Source of the DNA: Echeneis naucrates
Lineage: Eukaryota; Chordata; Actinopteri; Carangiformes; Echeneidae
NCBI RefSeq assembly: GCF_900963305.1
Contig: NC_042524.1
Span: 6,681,764-6,745,763 of the forward strand
DNA length: 64,000 bases
Reading direction: 5' to 3'
The notes beneath the pieces were generated by a model. It did not search any database. It was not told the origin of the DNA and worked only from the letters and a program-made list of their open reading frames with translations. Positions 58,210-64,000 of this stretch are shown here, in pieces. Position numbers and translations under genes: made by a program. Numbering within the stretch: position 1 is the first letter of the stretch; each line of letters begins with the position of its first letter.

Positions 58210-58599
58210 GCAACTGAAGAGTATGATGTTTTCAACACACCAAGGATATGTGGACGGCTGTAACATCATCCCCCTCACAGATTCAAACTGTAATTTAATT
58301 CCTGTCTTTTAGATGTAGAGGAAATATTGTATCCAGAGTTGAACTATTTTAAGATTTCTTTAGAAACAAGCACATACACAAAATCTTTTTAACCTCACTT
58401 CAGAGTATGAGTGGTGGGACAAGGGGAATCAGTTTGGAGCCCATAAAGTCCATGTGTTTGGATGAAGTGACACTCTCATCTGTGATTTGGAAGTGTAACT
58501 TTTTTCTGTCTGTGAAATGGACCAGTTAATGTTTTTGAGTGGCTGCATCGAATCACTGAAAATACAATAAAATAATGTTTAAAAAAAAAAACTGATTTT

Positions 58600-58998
58600 T
58601 ATGGTTCAAGTCTTTTGTTCCATCAACCTGCATCTGGTGTCCTGGTGGATGGGGGTGGTTCTGGTTCTCTGGAGGGGTTGTGTCTAGATTCTGGGGGTTC
58701 TGGTCCCAGCTCCTGTGTAGTCTGGCCCTGGGGGGGGGTGGTCTGTTTTTCCTCGGAGCCCAGTCCATCACTTGTTACCAATTAACCAACCTAGCCATGT
58801 TCGGCTGCCCACGCCAGGATTCGAACCCACAACTTTCTGATTGTGAGGCAACCATTATGCCACCGTGCTGCTCAAGCCACCACATACTCTCATATCAAGT
58901 CATGAATTAACCTCACCATGTTCGCCTGCCCATGCCAGGAATCAAACCTGCAACCTTCTTATTGTGGGGCAACCATTATGCCACCGCACTGAAGGCAC
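58600..58998 (-). mobile_element. tRNA-derived SINE with a doubled tRNA-like head
   Basis: The body (58600-58790) matches the SINE nested in the hAT element. The tRNA-like part occurs twice, at about 58793-58871 (gcccacgccaggattcgaac, then gaggcaaccattatgccacc) and about 58915-58988 (gcccatgccaggaatcaaac, then gggcaaccattatgccacc). The two units are about 122 bases apart and in the same orientation, giving a dimeric or tandemly inserted structure. Confidence 0.65.
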
Positions 58999-58999
58999 A

Positions 59000-59660
59000 T
59001 GCCGCAAAACTGGTGTATCAGCACCCTCCATCTATAGTTTTAATTTACATCCCAGTTCATATACAGGTGCTACATTATATGATATTGTGTGGATATTAGA
59101 AACATGATAGGTATGATAGATATATATTTATTTATCCTGAGGGAGATTCACTTACATGCATCATTCACACAATAAGACACACAGAGACATGCTGCCTCAC
59201 CTTTACACTGCAATGTGCTTTACTTCCCAACGTGACAGACACACAGCTCGTTTTTTGGAGAGATTAGATGGTGAAAGGTTTACAAACACAAAACAGGCTC
59301 AGTAATGGGGAACTATACTGAAATGTCTGTTGGTACTTGTGGCACATGATATTGTGCTAAAACAGCTGGTTGATGTCCACACAGCTCCACTTTAGGGGAT
59401 CAGGAAAGAGGCAGAGAACTGGAGTTTGAATTTCTGCTTTTTTGCTTAATATCCATCAGGAGTCGGTTACAAAACATTTATTATAAGGACGCAATAAACA
59501 CAGTCTGACACTCCGGGGGGTCTGTGGGGGAGGGGTCCGGTCACTGGAGGGCCGAGAGCCGGGATCAAATCAGGGCGGCTGGGCGACCGTCCGAGACAGG
59601 AGGCAGCTGACGTTTCCAACCTAACTGGATCCGAACTGGATCCTGACCGGGTCGTTGTTG
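59000..59660. other. Intergenic, no gene recognised
   Basis: Nothing recognised between the SINE and the znrd2 promoter. The 3' part becomes GC-rich (from about 59500), consistent with a CpG-rich promoter beginning. Confidence 0.45.
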
Positions 59661-59673
59661 GTTCAATTTGGCG

Positions 59674-59687
59674 CCAGCAGAGGGCGG
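59674..59687 (+). promoter_or_regulatory. CTCF-like core motif upstream of znrd2
   Basis: CCAGCAGAGGGCGG fits the vertebrate CTCF core consensus closely. It lies about 90 bases upstream of the znrd2 start codon. Motif match only. Confidence 0.45.
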
Positions 59688-59774
59688 AAACTCTCCCTCC
59701 AGATGAGCTGCGTCACGACCCGCGACGAAGATGCCCCTGACGTCATCGCGCACAACGTGTAGCACTGGAGCAAC

Positions 59775-61043
59775 ATGGCTTTGAATGGAGGTTTGTGAAA
59801 CTTATAACCAGGCTAACTTCTGACATTTCTTCACTCTGCTCTCAAAGCGACACTTTGGCGCGGATTCAGGCGGCGGCTCTAAGGTCTAATTTAATTTTTG
59901 CCGGAGACTTTTCGGCGCCGCCGTTTACATTTCGCTAGCCGGACGTTAGCACTGCTGCTCTGCTAGCTAGCTAGCTGATGCTAATCAGTTGTTAAAACAG
60001 CGTAACTTTAACCAGATCATCGAGCTATTTGTGCAAAGATAGATGTAGTGACAAAGATATGCACACATGCGTTGCAGGGGCTCTACGGGCTGATTTGAAG
60101 TTGTTTCTGTGAGGGTGACTTAGCCGCAGAGTCTGTGTTAAAGTGCAGCCTGTCACTGTTATTCACCCCAGATGACGAGGACTTCGAGTGGGAGCCCCCC
60201 ACGGAGGCAGAGATGAAGGTGATCCAGGCCCGCAGAGAGAGACAGGATAAAATCAGCAAGCTGATGGGAGACTACCTGCTCAAAGGATACAAGATGCTGG
60301 GGGAGTGCTGCGATGTGTGCGGGGTGAGGGGTGAATCTGTAAGGGTGGCAGTGTCTTGATAATGTAGGAAAGGCGCAGTGGTGTGTGTAATGTCTGCTTG
60401 TGTTTTCAGACTATTCTTCTCCAGGACAGACAGCAAAAGAATTACTGTGTTTCATGTCAGGAGCTGGACTCTGACATTGACAAGGACAACCCAGGTATGA
60501 GCAACTCATAACTGTTCTATGTCGCATATTGAATGTTTCCCTTTCGTTTGTTTTTGTTTTTTTTGCAAAATGTATTTACTCTTGTTTCCATCTGTCCACT
60601 CCCAAGCTCTCAATGCACAAGCTGCGTTATCCCAGGTAAGGGAAAGGCAACTTGCAGCCCAATCCCCTGCCCCGTCCCAGGCCCCAGAACTCAACGGAGG
60701 CCCCACCACCAGTCATGCAAGTGTGTCAGTTCCCCAGCCCAGACCGGAGCACTGTGAGGGGGCTGCTGCAGGAGGAAGAGCCCCCTTGCCTCCACCTGCT
60801 GTCCCTCCTCCCACAGCTCCTGTCCCCACCACAGTCCTTACACCAACTCGTCCCCCGGTTTGTCCACAAACCAGTGCGCTCCGACCTGTGTTGCAAGAAG
60901 CTGAGGAAGCAGTCCTAACCAAACTTCGCTGGGCCACCACTCAGCTACAGAGCTCAGCCTCCCTGGAGGCCAGTATCCAGCTCTGCAGCCTCATCACCAG
61001 CTGTGCTAACTCGCTGCGCAGCCTCAAGGAGCTCAGCCAGTAA
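59775..61043 (+). CDS. znrd2: Zinc ribbon domain-containing protein 2 (SSSCA1/p27 family)
   Basis: ZNRD2 (SSSCA1, an autoantigen in Sjogren syndrome/scleroderma) is a small protein linked to centromere and tankyrase biology. Exons 59775-59790, 60172-60323, 60410-60494 and 60607-61043 are in phase and give 229 aa (human 199). The N-terminal half is conserved: EDFEWEPPTEAEMKVIQARR, ISKLMGDYLLKGYKMLGECC, and a zinc ribbon with CDVCG and YCVSC cysteine pairs. The middle is Pro-rich and variable. The C-terminal helix (VLTKLRWATTQLQSS, SIQLCSLITSCANSL) is conserved. It sits next to fam89b, as in mammals. AATAAA at 61988-61993 probably ends the transcript. Confidence 0.93.
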
Positions 61044-62000
61044 CCATGATGGACTGAAACCATGGCATCATGGGAACACTGTTTCTAATTGCCTCTGTCT
61101 TGGAGTACTGACTCTGGTTTACTGCTTTGCGGCATCTCCCTTTGACTGAATGCTTGCTTAGAGCTGAATTCAAAATTGTACCAAAAATGCACATGATATG
61201 GGATCAAGGCATCAATGGTGCACAGGTTACTAGCTTAGGTCAATGTAACTCTACCACTGGCAGCAATATCATGTTCCATGGTTCTTCAATATGTTCATTT
61301 TAACTTCTGTCAACTTCTAAGTTATGATTTAGTTGTTTAAAAAAAAAAAAAAGAAGCAAAAAACATTTATCAGAGCTCCTTAATTATTGGTATTCGTTTG
61401 AAACTATCTGGCCATTAAAATACATCTTATTCCTAGCTATTTAATGCAGATAAATATTTGATATAAACAATTCAATTGTTGGTTAGCTGAAGTAAATCCA
61501 AAGTGGACATGGTTCCCGCATATTATATCATTTTGCTGATTGGTTCTCCTGTAGTGTCTCAAAAATGGATTAGGCTTGAAAAACCTGAGATTCAAGCAGA
61601 AGCACACGTGCCTGTTTGATGTCTGTGTGCATCATTGTGTATTTTGCTGATACACAATGTGCAATTAGAAGACAAGATATCAATTCAAACTTATTATTCA
61701 TTATAGCTTTTGGGTTTGTTGGTTAACACCACAGGCCATGACCCAGCTTCTTCATCTCTTCTTCAACTGGTACAATTTTTTTTGCTGCTCAGTTTGACAG
61801 TCAAATCGGTTTCCGGTGTCCCTGGTCCTCTGGTGGTATAAAGCTTGTCATTGTGTGCTGACAGATCTTAGGCTTTTATTGTAAAATATTTGATGGTGGT
61901 GATAGTTGTCAGTTTATTCAGTGATGCTCAGGTGAGATAGGACGACATTCAGGAGTCGAGACATTTTCACCAAAACCACCTCAAGCAAATAAACTGCACT
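61044..62000 (+). other. znrd2 3' UTR
   Basis: About 950 bases without coding signal between the znrd2 stop and an AATAAA (61988-61993). It includes an A-run near 61340. Confidence 0.5.
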
Positions 62001-62758
62001 GTACATCAGTAGACAGTATTTCGTATTAGGAAAAAGCAAACTTCAGTGTTGTTCAAGGCAGAGTTTTCTAATTGTGTACCTGAATAAACCTTTGCCTGTT
62101 CGGGAGTTCTGCAGTTCTTCTTTCCACAAGAGGCCATGCGCAAAGGGGAAAAAAATATATTGGGAATGTAATTTGAAAAGGGCTCATATAAACTGACCAC
62201 GTTAGATGTGCATGTCTGGTATTGCAGTATTTCCAGTAATATTTATGTACACAAGTTATCTGTAGGACTGCTTTATTGGGCAATTTCTGTATCTATCCTG
62301 AGTAAATGAACAAGGAACTGGACTGCCTATTTATGGGCTTGTTTAAAGTCTCAGCCAGAGCTTATCTTTGTGTTTTGAAAAGGTCTAAACGTGGCTCCTG
62401 AGAAACGCAGCTAAATCCATCAAACCTGCCTTTTTTTTTTTTTTTAACCCCCAAACACGGACCGGGGCGGGGCGGTGCGGGGAGCTGCTGTGCCTGCCGG
62501 GCGGAGCCGGTAACTGTCAGTGAACTCTCCCAGACAAAGGAGAGGAAACCAAACAAATCCAGGAAACGTGACATCAACTCAGGACGGGCTGCTCCTGCTG
62601 CAGCTCCACCACAGCCGGGACACGGGCGTCGCTTTCTGCTCCGAGGAGCAGCACCCATGGGTGATGGTGAGGCGGCGTAGCGCCTTCACCCTGGATGGAT
62701 GAGCTTCAGTGGGCGCTCGCTGCAGACGCTGTGCCGGTGCGTCTCCTTCGGGGTCGGG
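62001..62758. other. Intergenic and fam89b promoter/5' UTR
   Basis: AT-rich up to about 62440, then strongly GC-rich from a T-run onward (gggcggggcggtgcggggag near 62465), which looks like a CpG-rich promoter with GC boxes. Upstream ATGs occur at 62695 and 62699; the latter is in frame with the fam89b start. Confidence 0.45.
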
Positions 62759-63642
62759 ATGGACGGGAGCGGCTGCGGCTCGGCGGACTTCCCTGTGGGA
62801 GGGGTGCTGTCGGTGGAGGGGCTGCCGCCGCTGCCTAAAGGTCTGAGCGGCATCCTGAGCTCCAGCGGCGGGTCGTGGCGGGACATCGAGAAGGTGCACA
62901 GCAAGAGGGCGCGCATCCAGGCCGACATCAGCGGGGACGCGCCGCGCGGTCACAGCACGCCGGGGGGACCGGACGCTGCTCTGGCGGTGCTGCGGAAGGA
63001 GATGGTGAGGGGGCCGGTCACTCTCAGGTTATCCCCGCCGTGCAAAGACTTCATTTTGTCAGCATCACATCCCAGGATGGCTGCTCAGTTGTCATGGAGA
63101 CTGCTGGAAGTGGTCACTTCATAAAAATAGAGCCCGCACACAGTACATCACTGTAGAAAATAATAAGGCCATTATGATTCTGCTACTGAAAGGAAACTGC
63201 TATTTACATCTGTCTGATAACGAACCTCAGTCAAAAACCTGCAGAGGGCAGCTCTTTTGCTTAATTTGTTATGTTAATCTGTTCCAGTGGTCCAAAAATA
63301 ACTTTCAGATTAAATTTCTTTCTGGATTTTCTCATTGCAAACATCTAATGTTTTTGTGTATAACAGGTCGGTCTGCGTCAGCTCGACATGTCTCTGCTGT
63401 GCCAGCTGTGGTCTCTCCATGAGGCCATCCAGGAGTACAAAGGCTCCTCTGAGGCCTCCTTCGGTGCTGATAATGTATACTCTGAGGAGGAGGAGGAGGA
63501 GGAGGATGACGGAGAGGTGGAGGATGATGAGGAGACTGTAGTTCTCACACAGCCTTCATCGTCTTCATTGTCCTTATCTCTGCCTCCACCCAGGAGCAAC
63601 TCCAGGGATCAGTGGATCAAAGACTCCTTTCACATTGCTTGA
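62759..63642 (+). CDS. fam89b: FAM89B (LRAP25), leucine repeat adapter protein
   Basis: FAM89B/LRAP25 is an adapter linking MRCK kinases and LIMK1 in lamellipodia. Two exons, 62759-63004 and 63367-63642, give 173 aa. Conserved pieces: EGLPPLPKGLSGILSSSGGSW, AALAVLRKEMVGLRQLDMSL, LCQLWSLHEAIQEYK and the C-terminal RDQWIKDSFHIA. A Glu/Asp-rich stretch (EEEEEEEDDGEVEDDEE) precedes a Ser/Leu/Pro stretch. The start at 62759 gives an N-terminus similar in length to mammals. An in-frame ATG at 62699 would add 20 residues. Confidence 0.92.
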
Positions 63643-64000
63643 TGGTGGGACAGACTTTTGCTCCGTACTCCGTGCACTGTGGAATCTGAATGTATTTGCC
63701 TGCGGTTGATGTTTCTCATTGTGTCTTCAGGCCTCATTTACACTGGCTTTTACGCTAATCGTCTCATACACAGGTAACATGTCCAACATTTATACCTGTC
63801 CACACAGTTTTCACGCTTTGCTAAATCACTTGGTGGCTTCTTTCTTATTCTTTTATTGTGCCTATACAATGACTATATTTGACTGATCATTGGTATGGTT
63901 GGGGTTTCATTGAATGGGCAGTGACGTACTGTATGTGGCCTTTACATTTACACTGTACATCACTGAAATATCTAACTGGTCTTGGTTATAATCTGATAAG
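63643..64000 (+). other. fam89b 3' UTR, running off the window
   Basis: No coding or polyadenylation signal was identified before the window ends, so the transcript probably continues beyond it. Confidence 0.5.

Noticed and set aside
59565-59765. Minus-strand frame in the znrd2 promoter
   Set aside because: It is a GC-rich promoter artefact without motif or splice context.
62699-62758. Upstream in-frame start for fam89b
   Set aside because: The 20 extra residues have no counterpart in the mammalian protein; the ATG at 62759 gives the usual length. Not excluded.
1-64000. Retrovirus, LTR element, Polinton, CRISPR array or toxin gene
   Set aside because: No paired long terminal repeats, capsid, envelope or polymerase frames, and no regularly spaced repeat arrays were seen. 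All mobile sequence recognised is DNA transposon or SINE.

Overview
The window looks like a gene-dense stretch of a ray-finned (teleost, probably percomorph-like) fish genome. The evidence is compact multi-exon genes with short GT-AG introns, vertebrate-specific families (endosialin, cone arrestin, RIN1, PICALM), fish-type tRNA-derived SINEs, a hAT element and many dinucleotide repeats. Six of the protein genes (rce1, cd248, dpp3, rin1, rbm14, znrd2 and its neighbour fam89b) have relatives on human chromosome 11q13, so this is a conserved syntenic block. The cone-arrestin gene and a picalm-like fragment are placed beside it.

Layout, left to right. 1-3.1 kb: unassigned sequence, then a hAT-type DNA transposon (617-3085) carrying a nested SINE. 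3.3 kb: tRNA-Glu(CTC). 3.8-7.0 kb (+): an rce1-like CAAX-prenyl protease gene whose last exon changes reading frame. 7-13 kb: no recognisable gene. 13.7-16.7 kb (+): cd248 (endosialin). 18.0 kb (-): tRNA-Ser(GCT). 18.4-27.0 kb (+): dpp3, complete in about 19 exons. 27.8-32.1 kb (-): a rin1-like gene holding the SH2 and proline-rich half only. 32.5-39.5 kb (+): rbm14-like gene with a 3.6 kb 3' UTR. 39.6-49.9 kb (-): the 3' end of a picalm-like gene with a duplicated last exon, broken off at a 13-N gap (49917-49929). 50-52.4 kb: nothing recognised. 52.7-58.2 kb (+): arr3 (cone arrestin) with a TATA box and Crx/Otx-like sites. 58.6-59.0 kb: SINE. 59.8-62.0 kb (+): znrd2. 62.7-64 kb (+): fam89b, with its 3' UTR running to the end of the window.

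The genes do not form an operon-like system; they are ordinary housekeeping and cell-type-specific vertebrate genes. rin1 and rbm14 are head to head, dpp3 and rin1 are tail to tail, and rbm14 and picalm are tail to tail. I did not find a convincing new biological system. The observations most worth checking are the rin1 gene without its catalytic half, the rce1, picalm and arr3 reading-frame problems (decay of duplicated genes, or small assembly indels), and the duplication of the terminal picalm exon. All splice sites below were read by eye from GT-AG signals and protein-family knowledge. No alignment or database search was run.
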